Positions 53,989-64,000 of a stretch of DNA of 64,000 bases are shown one piece after another. Positions within the stretch are counted from its first letter, which is position 1; every line of letters begins with the position of its first letter. The translations under genes were made by a program, and so were the position numbers. This stretch comes from Siphonodentalium dalli. Its lineage: Eukaryota > Mollusca > Scaphopoda > Gadilida > Siphonodentaliidae. Under the pieces are notes generated by a model. It was not told the DNA's origin. It made no database searches and saw only the letters and a list, made by a program, of their open reading frames with translations. The stretch lies in the NCBI GenBank assembly GCA_032622095.1, contig CP136061.1:234916944-234980943 (forward strand). Direction: 5' to 3'.

Positions 53989-56044
53989 CTACAGAACAAT
54001 AAAACGATGTTTGTATATGACACAAGACATGTACTCAAAAATGTACCGTCTTGTATAGAAGTTTGTCGGTACTCTTCGTTGCCCACTTGCCGTTTTGTGC
54101 GGATTCTTCACACAGTCCATTGTGTGCCACTTTCGTTGATTTGTGAGGTACATACGCTTCAGACATATCTAGATATGTAATCTGTATTTGAGTACACGAC
54201 TTGATGTTAATCGCTTTGAAAAATAAAGGATGGTTGATCCGCATTCGTACATGTATATGAATGTGTGTTAACCGCTAAATGAGGAAATTATAATATATTA
54301 TAAATTTGTTGATTATAGCTATGTCATAAACATGTATAGATGAATTCATATATCATGTTCATGTTCTAGACGGGACATGTTGACCACACGTATATATGTA
54401 AATATCCTTATCTCCATACCTTTATTTCGCGCCCCCCTTGTATAATGTTTCGCTGATTCTTGGTATATTTTTATTTATAGAAATGGGAATTTTTGGGACG
54501 GATAAAAAGTCGAACTGCGACCCGGTGGCCGAGTCCGGTAAAAGGTGTAGTTAGGAATTCTGGTGAGTTGCATGAGAAACGTTCAGTGATAAGCCGTATA
54601 TAGTTGTAATAATTTGAAGGATTAGTTGTTTTAACGGAATTATTAGTTGGTCATTCTTGAAACCAATATATTTTATATTATATAATTACAATCATGGGTA
54701 TATAATATATGCCCTTGAGCGCGTTACCATTTCTGACATTGGTTTTCTTATTAAGGGAATGAGGGATACACGAATTGATATTGTTAGCTACTTTGTGCAT
54801 ATGCAATTGTCTCGTTTTTAACATATGTCATGCTTACTGATTCGTGACATTTAAGCTTGTAGTTCATCTCCCGGAAAATGAAAATGATCTCACGCTAATT
54901 CGTCTATGTCGGGTATGGTGACCCCAGGTTTCGTTCTACCTGTAAATTAATGATCACTTTTGGTTTATTTGCAGATTTATACCAGGTTATTTTATTTCCA
55001 GTTGATAATATACTCCAAACTTGTCATACGTGCATATTGCCAAACTATATATACTGGACTTCGAGATTATTTGCTAGAGACATGGTCTTGCCCGTAAATG
55101 TTAACTCTGTAACAGTCACTCCTACCCTATAATCTGAACAATTAATACGGATCATTCTGCGCCTGCATTATCTTTTCGTCGCATGCTTATATTTCCCGAA
55201 CATCCATCGAGATGAATAATATACAATTCCGGTGTATACTTAATTGTACCAACTGGTGGGACAATCCATTTAGTAAAGAAAAGGGTTAAAGGCATGGTTG
55301 GCCTTCGTTATAGGTTACAAATTCGAAATTACAGTTACTATATTATGAATAATTTCTCAAGAATATACTAATTGTATAGTACAATGATAGTACGAATGGG
55401 ATAATATGCACAAAACACACTTTGTGTGAGCCGAACGTATGTTTATATACAGCACGTAAATAGTGATCGATAAGCAAACCACTCAAAACCGTGGCGAATT
55501 TTTTAGGAGAGTGATTCATGGTGATCCATTCAACACCGAAATCTTGAAAGGCGATGATCAGCAAATGCTATACCGGTATGTTGTAAACAACTCTGTGGCA
55601 TTTTAAACCAAAGTTAGTCTCCCCATGGTCGAGTGTTTTTCTTAGCTCATACCCTTCATGTACTCTTTGTTTACATAGCATGTCGTTTGTCATATTAATA
55701 TGATAATAACATGCAATTTACGCGATAGTTATGTTTGGTATAAGAACACGTTTTGTCTCTAATATAATATTAATTCAGCTTATGTCGGATTAACATATGT
55801 AACTATTTTAACAGCGTTACCGATTGCCAACGCGTACCGTATCTTTAAATCCAAAGTAGGCGGCATAAATAATAAGTGAGAGGCGACGTAAATATACAAA
55901 AATTAGTTACATTTTCGGCAAAATATTGACAAACTCGGTTGAAATTTGTCAGAGCATGTAGGTTCTGACATTCCCTCTCCCCAAACAGCCATGTGATATA
56001 GCAAGCTGACAAATTTAGCGCCAGTCATTATATACATCGTGTAC
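53989..56044. other. Intron of the WSC receptor gene
   Basis: 2.06 kb from GT 56044-56043 to AG 53990-53989. Contains the fragment of a TTAA MITE at 55195-55289 (CAGATGAATAATATAC relative, ending TTTAGTAAAGAAAAGGGTTAA); otherwise nothing recognised. Confidence 0.75.
55195..55289. mobile_element. Fragment of the 45.7-kb MITE family
   Basis: Shares GATGAATAATATAC, GGTGGGA.AATCCATTTAGTAAAGAAA and the terminal GGGTTAA with 45865-45945. Only the right end is present. Confidence 0.65.
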
Positions 56045-56206
56045 CTTGAATTTTATAAATGTCTTGCACCGACATGCCTCCGCAGTACTGATCCACATTG
56101 CCGGGACATCTGTAAGAACATGTGAAAAAGGCTGGCATCCCATGTGTCCCATAACGGTTGCCACAGAAGCATTGTGTTTTGTATTGCAATCCAGCGAATT
56201 TGTAAT
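56045..56206 (-). CDS. WSC receptor gene, WSC-domain exon (second half)
   Basis: 162-bp exon, acceptor ATGTTCCAG (AG 56208-56207), donor TTCAAG/GTACAC (GT 56044-56043), phase 1-1. Encodes YKFAGLQYKTQCFCGNRYG, then C-x3-CPGN, DQYCGG and IYKIQ: the conserved C-terminal half of a WSC domain, an extracellular carbohydrate-binding fold. The half with the C-Y-x-D motif should be in the preceding exon; I looked upstream to 64000 and did not find it, so it and the signal peptide probably lie outside the window. Highly similar to 2574-2741. Confidence 0.88.
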
Positions 56207-56405
56207 CTGGAACATAAAGTGTTATTAATATAAATATTCGTCAATGGTAACGATGGCACAGCAATGATAGCAGATGACCAATCAGTCATTGCTTTGGTTT
56301 GTTCGATTTATTAGAGTTTGCCGTCGTTTTGGCCTTTAGCACCTAGTCATGTAGTTTTGTTGGTGGAGAAAAGATCGACATATATGACATGAATGAATCT
56401 GAAGG

Positions 56406-57545
56406 TTAAAGGAATACTCTGGCCTAGATGTGTTTTATCGTTGTAAATCGCCGCTATACAACAGAGCACGGTGCCGAAAAGTTGGTGTGATTGGCCGCCC
56501 GTAACTGAAGTTAATTGACACATAGAGTGTCTAGAATTAGATGCCGTTGACTTCTGACAACTTAAATGGGCAAATATGAGCAACGAAGAGCGTTCCTTAT
56601 CAGCTTAGAAGATATGTAGGACAATTGGTACAGATGGGGTCATCACTCATCTGATCAGGGGAATGCCCTAGGTGGCGTATTTGAAGTTTGACGTCGAAGT
56701 TTGGCTGCAGATTATATGATCAATAAAGAGCGTTTATTATCAGTCCAGAAATATGTCCATGGAATTGGTGGTAAAACAATTATGTGACAGGAAGATTATT
56801 AGTCAGAGGTCACGTGTATGTTGCGTCGTGTTTATACATGCTAGGTCCCGTCGACATAAACGCTCTTTATGGATCATATAATTTATTAGTCCCCATTTAA
56901 GTCATCTGCGGTCAAACTTCAACGTCAAACTTCAAGGACGCCCATCGCACGGCATTCCCCTGGTCAGGTGAGTGGTGACCAATCTGTACCAATCTCCCTA
57001 CATATCTTCTAAGCTGATGAGGAGCACTCTTTATTGCTCATATTTGCCCATTTAAGTCGTGTGAAGTCAACTTGATCTAACTCTTGACACTCTGTGGGTC
57101 AATTTACCCACACCCCATGTTTAAATTTTCACCGAACAGATTGCAACCATCTTGGTTATATAATTAATTATTTTTCTGTTGTTAATAATTAGTGCCATAT
57201 TAAGGCATCTGATGTCAACGGGACCTATCGAATAAGATGTTCATGGTCAAATAGCCTCTATATTAAAAAGAATCAGCTCCGATGGTCCAGCCGTTTATGT
57301 ATACACGGTTAGTTATTGATTACCGCCGGTAGATAACAGCCAATTGTGTCAGCATTTCAAGTTTGACACTGCGGGTGGCTAGTAGTCCATCATGTGACGT
57401 CACATGAGGAACATTAACTATTTAGACATTAAATCGGCATAACATCAGTTACGAGCGGCCTATCACCAAAATATTTTCAGCACCGTGATCAATGGATTAG
57501 CGGCGATCGACCACGAGCAAAATCTAGACCGGTGTAATCCTTTAA
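56406..57545. mobile_element. TTAA-flanked 1.1-kb foldback element
   Basis: Starts TTAAAGGAATACTCTGGCCT and ends with the complement of TTAAAGGATTACACCGGTCT; TTAA at 56406 and 57542. Long inner arms also pair (about 56510-56740 with 56860-57100). TTAA targets are used by piggyBac and Kolobok; the ends alone do not decide. Confidence 0.7.
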
Positions 57546-58576
57546 CTACAGTGGGACATCACTCCACTGCGCGTAGAAATCACAGACACGGAAGCAAGTT
57601 CAAGCAACTGATACACTTGGCCTACTACACGCATCAGGTTGTCTTCTCTGTGTTTGGCTTATAATTGCGCGCTTACTGTTACTGCATGGGATTCAAACAG
57701 TTGTCATAATGCACCATACGCCAAACCTATTTCTTCAGCATATAATAATAAAGCTAGTTCCTTGAGTGTTTACATGTAGTCTTGATATGGTGAATATAAA
57801 AGTATGCGAACCAGACCGAACTCCGAATTTCGTGAAATTTCATTTGCAACCCCTCCCGGTCGGTTCGTAATTTTCCAACTGGTACCAAGCTTCAACTGGA
57901 GCCTACACATTCTTTCCACCGTCTGTTGGAAATGTCCAACCTGACACCCCCTAAGGTTGGAACATTTCAAACTGCAGTTCACATTTTGACCAAAGTAGGC
58001 ATATATGCAACTGTTGGTCTAAAAACAACAACTTCCCCACTAATTACTGGTTGGGAAATCAAACTATGAGAACAATTTCAACCTAGTTTTATTGTGGAAT
58101 TCTAACTAATGTTGTGATAGGTATGAAGTTTCCATTTGTTGAAAATGTTACCTAAGTTACCATGTGGACATAATTTGGGTGTTTAAATGAGGCATATCCG
58201 TTTGAAGAGTTCCAAGCATATGAAATCCGTATTAGTGCGGACAATGGCCGAAGTCGGTATCAATCCATGGACACTGAAATATTCATGTTTTTAAAACATG
58301 AGTATGTCAATCGAAACAAAATCCAGTGAGTCACAAAAATAACTGATGGTTAGCTCAACAAAGCCACAGTGTAAAAGCCAAACTGTGCATATAGTGGAGC
58401 GACCAACTGCCAAAGTGGTCGGATATCACTACCCTTCCTAAACAAGTTGAAACCAACTTTTTTCTGTAAGGTAAATCTATATCATTTATGAGAATGATTC
58501 TTGGCATTGCCGGAATTGGTGGCAGCTAAATGTGGTAAGACTATATGTGAGGATGCCCTACCGAAAAAATAGCCTA
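57546..58576. other. Unassigned sequence with a dispersed repeat
   Basis: 58225-58390 matches 4435-4620. A 70-codon minus frame at 57770-57982 has no support as a gene. Nothing else noted. Confidence 0.4.
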
Positions 58577-61195
58577 CACTGTTAGAAAAAAAAGCCCGTC
58601 GCTTTAACGGTCTGAGACCGCGCAACATTGCTGCCAACCTTTGACCGTTAAACATACGGTCAGGCTGTAGCATGTTCCACGGTATAAAACCGTTTAAGTA
58701 ACTGGCAGACTGTAACCAGTAACTGGCAAACTGTTGTATTTTTTACGGTTCAACACCGTTTAATTGATATCAAGACCGTAACTAATAAAGATCAGACCAA
58801 TGGAATTTGTCATGGGTCAACACCAATTGTTTGCTCTTAATTTGCTAATTTACCGTAGAATTAGCAGGTTCCCATGGTGACAACATGATTTCCCGGTAGG
58901 CATTACGATTCATATGCTTTTGAATGGTCAAAACTAGTATATTCGTAACTGAAAAATATATCTTAGTTCTTCTATTTTTACGATCATAGTTTTTATTAAA
59001 TGTAAATCCTCAATGCATAAAGTGATAGACAATACTTATGAAACTTTGCAGTTTGCAGAGGATCAAACTTGTTATCTGCCTCGTGGAATTTAATCCGAAA
59101 AAAGGCTGCGCACGCGAAATGTGTTCGCCTTTCACTAACTACTGTATAAATATGGCTGTAAATAAAAAAAACGATACTATAGTAATAGCTGATAAGCCAA
59201 CCAATCACTATTCAGTTACGAGTAATACTAATTTCGACAATTCTAAAACATTGAATCGGCGTGCCCATTTAAGACATAAAAAGAACAAAGCTACATGTTT
59301 CACAGTTAAAACTCAAATTTATGTACATGTAAAAGTAAAACATCTTAATTGTATACTTTTTGGTAACATATAAGGCGTGAAGTTGTCCAGTCACTTGTAA
59401 ACACAGTTTTTGTTTTAACAGGTGAATCCGTACATCATGACAATACAGTACCAGTCAGAAGAAGTGGTATTTTTAGGCGCACCTTTATATTGATATTGAG
59501 CGCGCTTAAATTTCGAAAATATTGCGATACTAAGCACGCTAAATTTCATACAGACCTGATAGTGTTATATTTATATTAGATAAATACTGTGCATATACTG
59601 TACATATAGTATATATATAGCATTTACAACTATAATTATATACAAATCTAAAACATTGTCTCTATTTATACAATAAACAATATAGAAGAAGCAATAATTT
59701 GATTTCAATGTCACAATTTTGAGCGCAAGATGTCGCTATATTAAGCGTAAAATATTGAGATATTAAGCGCAAAATATTGCAATAATATCACAAGCGACAC
59801 ACTTATAAGCGTTTCCGCTTGCAATATTATTGCGATATTGGCGCGAAAATAGCGCGCTTAATATAACACTTCTTTTGACTGGTACTGTATATAAATAACA
59901 GCTAGTTGGGATTGAATCCTTCAAGACAACAGCAGATCCCATAATACATGTGCGCGATGACTTGGCGACAATGTTCTCCTCTAGTCGCACATTTTTCGAT
60001 GAAATTTTACAGCATGATGCATCAAACTGTAAACTGGTATCACGACACTTAGTATCAATATCAGTGAGTCAGCCAAAGACAGTTTGAAGTTTGATAAGAA
60101 CATCCAACAAATAGTGCACTCCCGGTAAATTGTCGTAATAACTTGACGATAACATGGCGAATGATGACAATGTCTCATATCCACACGTTTCAATGAAAAT
60201 TGATGAACACGGGATGAATAGGTCCGTGTAATTGTAAAGTTGTACTTGTAAGTTGGAATTGTAGATATGTGAGCATCCGTCACTGCGCGTCGACAGTTCA
60301 TTGTTTTCGGTGTTGTTGTTGACATTGAATCTCTTGTTAATTACACTAGTGCGTACAGTAGATGTATATCCTCTCTTGTAAATGTACATGCATGTACTTT
60401 GAAACAACCAGAACACTGTCAACTGGATTGAACAACAGCCTGTCATTGTGAACATTCTAATACAAATAGCTGCTCGTTTTTGTTATTATTGTCACTATTG
60501 GTTGACATTGAAGCTCGTGTTAATTGTACCTGTACCAGTGTTTTTTATAGTCACAGCACTGTCTATTTCAACATCAGCACTGAGTCCAATGATGTCAGGT
60601 TACAGCCGACCTCAGATCATGCCATGAATCTACTCTCGAATACGTATACGGCCCAGCTGTCACAATTTAGTGGAAAATGTCAATGATTAAGCCGGTTTTC
60701 GCAGAATTGAAACCTGTCCGGTTAACAAAGGAACCGAAATCAGACCGTCTTAACAACTGTCCACACCAGAAAAGGTAACATTTTACCAAAAAACAATATT
60801 TTGAAAAGCGACTGCGACCAATTACACAAAATGGCGATATAAAATAGGTGAGTGCTAAAGCAGGGAACTTAAACCCCGGACTTGAGAATCACTTAATTCG
60901 TACTCAAGTTAGACGGACCCGCATAACACAGGTTGAATTTCGGATCATTGTATTGAATACAAACAATTAATAATACATATTAAATATCAGCAGAGTCAGA
61001 TTCAGGTATGGAGTCATTGCCGTATATCATTTGGTCACCGATATATATGAACTTTGAATCACGAACAATTTTAACATAGACAATTTTCATTGGCACATAA
61101 GATAACGGTCAAAAACGTAAAAATTATGAAATGGTATGGGACCGTCGGACTATGACGGTCCGAAACTGTCAAACGGACAGTATTTTCTAACAGTG
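58577..61195. mobile_element. CACTG-ended (EnSpm/CACTA-like) non-autonomous element
   Basis: Begins CACTGTTAGAAAA and ends with its complement TTTTCTAACAGTG. Subterminal regions are full of short inverted ACGGT/ACCGT motifs (58600-58790 and 61125-61180), as in EnSpm/CACTA elements. The 3-bp flanks (CTA, AAA) do not match, so the target duplication is lost. No transposase found. A TA-flanked MITE is nested at 59443-59890. Confidence 0.6.
59443..59890. mobile_element. Tc1/mariner-like MITE
   Basis: TA then CAGTACCAGTCAGAAGAAGTG on the left; CACTTCTTTTGACTGGTACTG then TA on the right. TA duplication and CAGT-starting ends fit Tc1/mariner. The interior is built of short TTAAGCGCAAAATATTG-type repeats. 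Confidence 0.75.
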
Positions 61196-61570
61196 AAAAT
61201 GTTCAGCGGTTGACCAGCAATACAGCATTGGTTAAACGTTAATCAAATCACAATAAACAGCACGATATATTTGTTATTATTGGGTTCGTGGTGACAATAG
61301 ATCCGAACTTTCTTATTTTTCTGGTTTGTTTGATATTCCACGACGTCATGGTAGAGAATGTAACGTTCTGCGTCAAAAAATCATGACGATTCAGAGAAAC
61401 TGTCGCCCGTCAACTATGTACAAAACTAGCCCGCTGAACCTAGCCCATATTATCATATATGATTGGAATATTTGCTACCGGTGGTATTTACTTTAATACC
61501 CTGCCTCTACAAATATTGAAATAATAGCCAAAACGTAAAAGATACGAGCGGCGTTGGCGCGGTGAGTATG
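61196..61570. other. Unassigned sequence
   Basis: No feature recognised. Confidence 0.35.
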
Positions 61571-62515
61571 CTGGAAATTCCGGGAAATTCTAGTAAAATT
61601 TATACAAATGTATATATTATCGTGAAGCTAAGACATATTGACACTTTCATACGGCAAAATTGAAACTCCCCAATCAATATGGTCGCCAAAATGGCCACCA
61701 GAATTTGAAAATGTAACGTTTTTTCACTTATATCTTCTAGATCAGTTGATGCTGTTTGGAACTGGTTGAGAAAAGTGACTTTATTTTGTATTGTGTATAC
61801 TAAATGATCATTGGAGCAATGAAATGTGCAATTATTGGGGTCCTAGCCCTTCCGATCCCTCAAAAACTCGATTTTACAGAATGCAGTAAAAACATTCACA
61901 AAAAGTCAAAATTGGGATTCTAGTCACATTTCAACAAGAAATGAACAGAAATTTGTATTGTAAGTGAGGCTTGTCATTTCCTATGAATATTCCAACTCAT
62001 TGGAACCTAAATTGTTAATTTGGCTCAACATGGCTGCCAAAATGACCGCCAAAATATGGAAAATGGTAGATATTGCGTCAGCGTGCCATGCAATCGCTTA
62101 CAAGTTGTGGTTGATGTATACAATTGGCTATTCTGCCTTCTATACATTGAATACTGTCTGATGCACCGAGGTTATTTTGGTATTTTTTATGAAATTTTAT
62201 AACGCGTTCAGTAAAATCAAAATTTTGAGGGATCGGAAGGGGATAGGACCCCAATAATTGCATATTTCAATGCTCCAATGATCATTTTATATTCAAAATA
62301 CGAAATAAAGTCACAATTCTCAACCAGTTCCAAAAAGCATAAATTGATCTAGAAGATATAAGTGAAAAAACGTCATATTTTCAACTTCTGGTGGCCATTT
62401 TGGTGGCCATCTTGGACGGGGAGTTTCAATTTATCCCTATAAAATTGTCATTATGTCTTAGCTTCACGAAAATATATACATTTGTATAAATTTTACTAGA
62501 TTTTCCAGCTATAAT
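61571..62515. mobile_element. Foldback element 3, AAAATGGCCGCC-bearing
   Basis: CTAGTAAAATTTATACAAAT (from 61590) is mirrored by ATTTGTATAAATTTTACTAG (to 62500). Inner sequence (AGCTAAGACAT…ATGGTCGCCAAAATGGC…) closely follows the arms of the other two foldback elements. No coding sequence. Confidence 0.75.
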
Positions 62516-64000
62516 TTGCATCAAACTGACTTAGGACCTTGTCTGAAAAACGGCGACCATGGTGGACGCCATCTTGTCTGGAGTCTACACAGCCACTTTT
62601 ATTCTTGTTAACATTGCTTAAAGGTTGAAGATCATAATAGGGAACAAAATGAGTGGGGTAAAGTTAAGTCCCAGGTGGGGGTGCAAGGGTACCCATATTA
62701 GCTCCCGGACTACACAGAATAACATTTCATATCAAACATTAATTTCATCATTAAAGTGATGTGAAACACTCCAGTATAAGGTGCTCCAATATAAATGGAG
62801 AATAAATCTTGTTCAAAGTTGTTCTTTTTATGAATATTAATCCAAATTGCCAACACACACCGTCATTCTGACATATTAATTAAATGCAACGACTCCGGAT
62901 GGCGACATCATTTGTGTTTGTTTGTCGCCGATTGTTGTGTCCCGAATCCAGATGTAAATATTTACAACTGATCGTATTTTTGACGATTTTTTCGACGATG
63001 TTAGTAGAATGCTACATTCTCCAGGTTGGCATAACGCCTGAATACTAACTTAACAGATTCACGATCTCGAACAAGTCCATAATATGTCTTTAATACATCT
63101 TTTCAATTGGTAAAATAATAGGCAAAAATTTATCGCTCCGTCCAATGTTATAAAATTCGAAAAAAGTTATCGCCTGAGATTGGAACCACGAATGATAGCA
63201 TAATGCGCTGTATTTTTTTGTATTTAGTGTGAACACACTTACGAAGTGACAGGCAGGAATTTCCATCCATATCCACTATTAGAGTATCAACTCCAAGATG
63301 GCGTCCAATATGGCGTCCAATTTTAATTTTAACACTTAGCGAACGGACATACGAACGAACTAGACAGGGAACGTCCCCTGTGGCATATTGTATATCATAG
63401 AAGCTATTTCATGCCGAACTGTAGTTTCATCATTAGTCCATCTTATTAGTTGGAGAACGAGTAAACAGAAACGTAACCACCATACAGTCATAAAGACGAC
63501 ACTGTGGACTGTGGATCAGAATGCAAAGACTTAAGCAAATCGTTCGGAATTACTTTGTGTTGAATAAAATGAAGAAACATAAAATGTGAAATTTACATCT
63601 GGTCTTAGTAGACAATCATAAGCCAAGATGGTGCCCAACATGACGGCTAAATCTAATGCAAACAACGAATACGAAAGCCAGCCAAAATGTATCATACGGA
63701 AGTTTGTAGCGATATATTGTTTAGATTGTGTTTATATTTTTATATTAGACAGCGATATATTGTGTTTGAGCGATGGTGGTAAAAACATTTTTTTCTTCAG
63801 ATAAAGCTTTGATATGATTGTCTGAAGTTAACTTTCTTGTGCTGTCGATCAGGTCCGTGTGGGCGGTAAACCGTGTATCTCGTGTTGCCTTTGTTTTTGG
63901 TATTATCCTATTATACCTATATCAGGTTCAAAATGTCACATCCGTAGCTATGACACATGTATGACACCAGGATTAGCACTGGAAGGATATTTTTATTTGT
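62516..64000. other. Unassigned flank
   Basis: 62516-62600 continues wording seen beyond the arms of foldback element 2. CAAGATGGCGTCCAATATGG at 63295 and AAGATGGTGCCCAA near 63626 repeat the same motif class. No exon or ORF recognised. Confidence 0.35.

Noticed and set aside
53658-54002. Plus-strand Val/Leu-rich ORF
   Set aside because: Antisense shadow of the Thr/Asn-rich receptor exon, whose splice phases support the minus strand.
57770-57982. Candidate upstream exon of the WSC receptor
   Set aside because: Cysteine-containing minus frame, but no C-Y-x-D motif and no suitable splice sites for the first half of a WSC domain.
60069-60455. Minus-strand 128-codon ORF with a hydrophobic N-terminus
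   Set aside because: Could be a secreted peptide or first exon, but it sits inside a CACTG-ended element and no splice or homology support was found.

Overview
This is eukaryotic DNA from an animal genome, AT-rich and dominated by transposable elements. Marine invertebrate, possibly lophotrochozoan, is my best guess; it rests on the kinds of element present (a LINE with a 2A-like peptide, an errantivirus-type retroelement, Helitron-like tandem units, a WSC-domain receptor with introns) and not on any species marker. I saw no rRNA, tRNA or CRISPR array.

Host genes. The clearest host gene lies on the minus strand from 56206 to 46179. Four exons join with matching splice phases: second half of a WSC domain, a Thr/Asn/Asp-rich linker, a transmembrane helix with a basic stop-transfer, and a 251-residue tyrosine-rich cytoplasmic tail. 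A second WSC exon of the same size class and phase sits at 2574-2741, also minus, and shares intron sequence with the first, so a tandem pair of receptor genes (or one gene plus a relic) is likely.

The middle of the window (8.6-41.5 kb) is a set of nested insertions whose order can be read. The substrate is a head-to-head inverted pair of a nuclease-like (FEN/XPG-like, 'HEEAD...TGCDS') ORF, each followed by a ~360-bp tandem repeat here called RepA. The left arm is fairly compact (8.6-11.5 kb). The right arm is split three times: a 9.6-kb block at 12200-21842 (5-bp duplication ATTAC), a 15.6-kb LTR retroelement at 22442-38073 (duplication CAAT or ACAAT), and four tandem Helitron-like units at 38327-41359. 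Inside the 9.6-kb block a LINE pseudogene is itself split by a 4.4-kb foldback element (16940-21334, duplication TAG), so the last LINE codons are stranded at 21338-21504.

The retroelement is the most interesting object. It lies on the minus strand, its LTRs differ at only three positions, and it carries an unknown pre-gag ORF, gag, pol (PR-RT-RNaseH-IN) and a baculovirus-F/errantivirus-like env broken by one frameshift. Gag and pol meet at what looks like a complete -1 frameshift signal: UUUAAAC, a 6-nt spacer and an 11-bp perfect stem. Between pol and env is an unusually long 4.5-kb region with two small paralogous genes on the OPPOSITE strand, each about 50-60 nt downstream of its own TATA box, plus runs of up to 15 G (C in the genomic RNA). 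Antisense, self-promoted duplicated accessory genes in a Ty3/gypsy-type element are the best candidate for an undescribed system here.

The flanks (1-8.6 kb and 41.5-64 kb) hold MITEs and foldback elements of several types (TTAA-flanked, TA-flanked, CACTG-ended, large inverted repeats carrying AAGATGGCGGC-like motifs), decayed L1-like LINE pieces on the plus strand, perfect hairpins and short tandem arrays.
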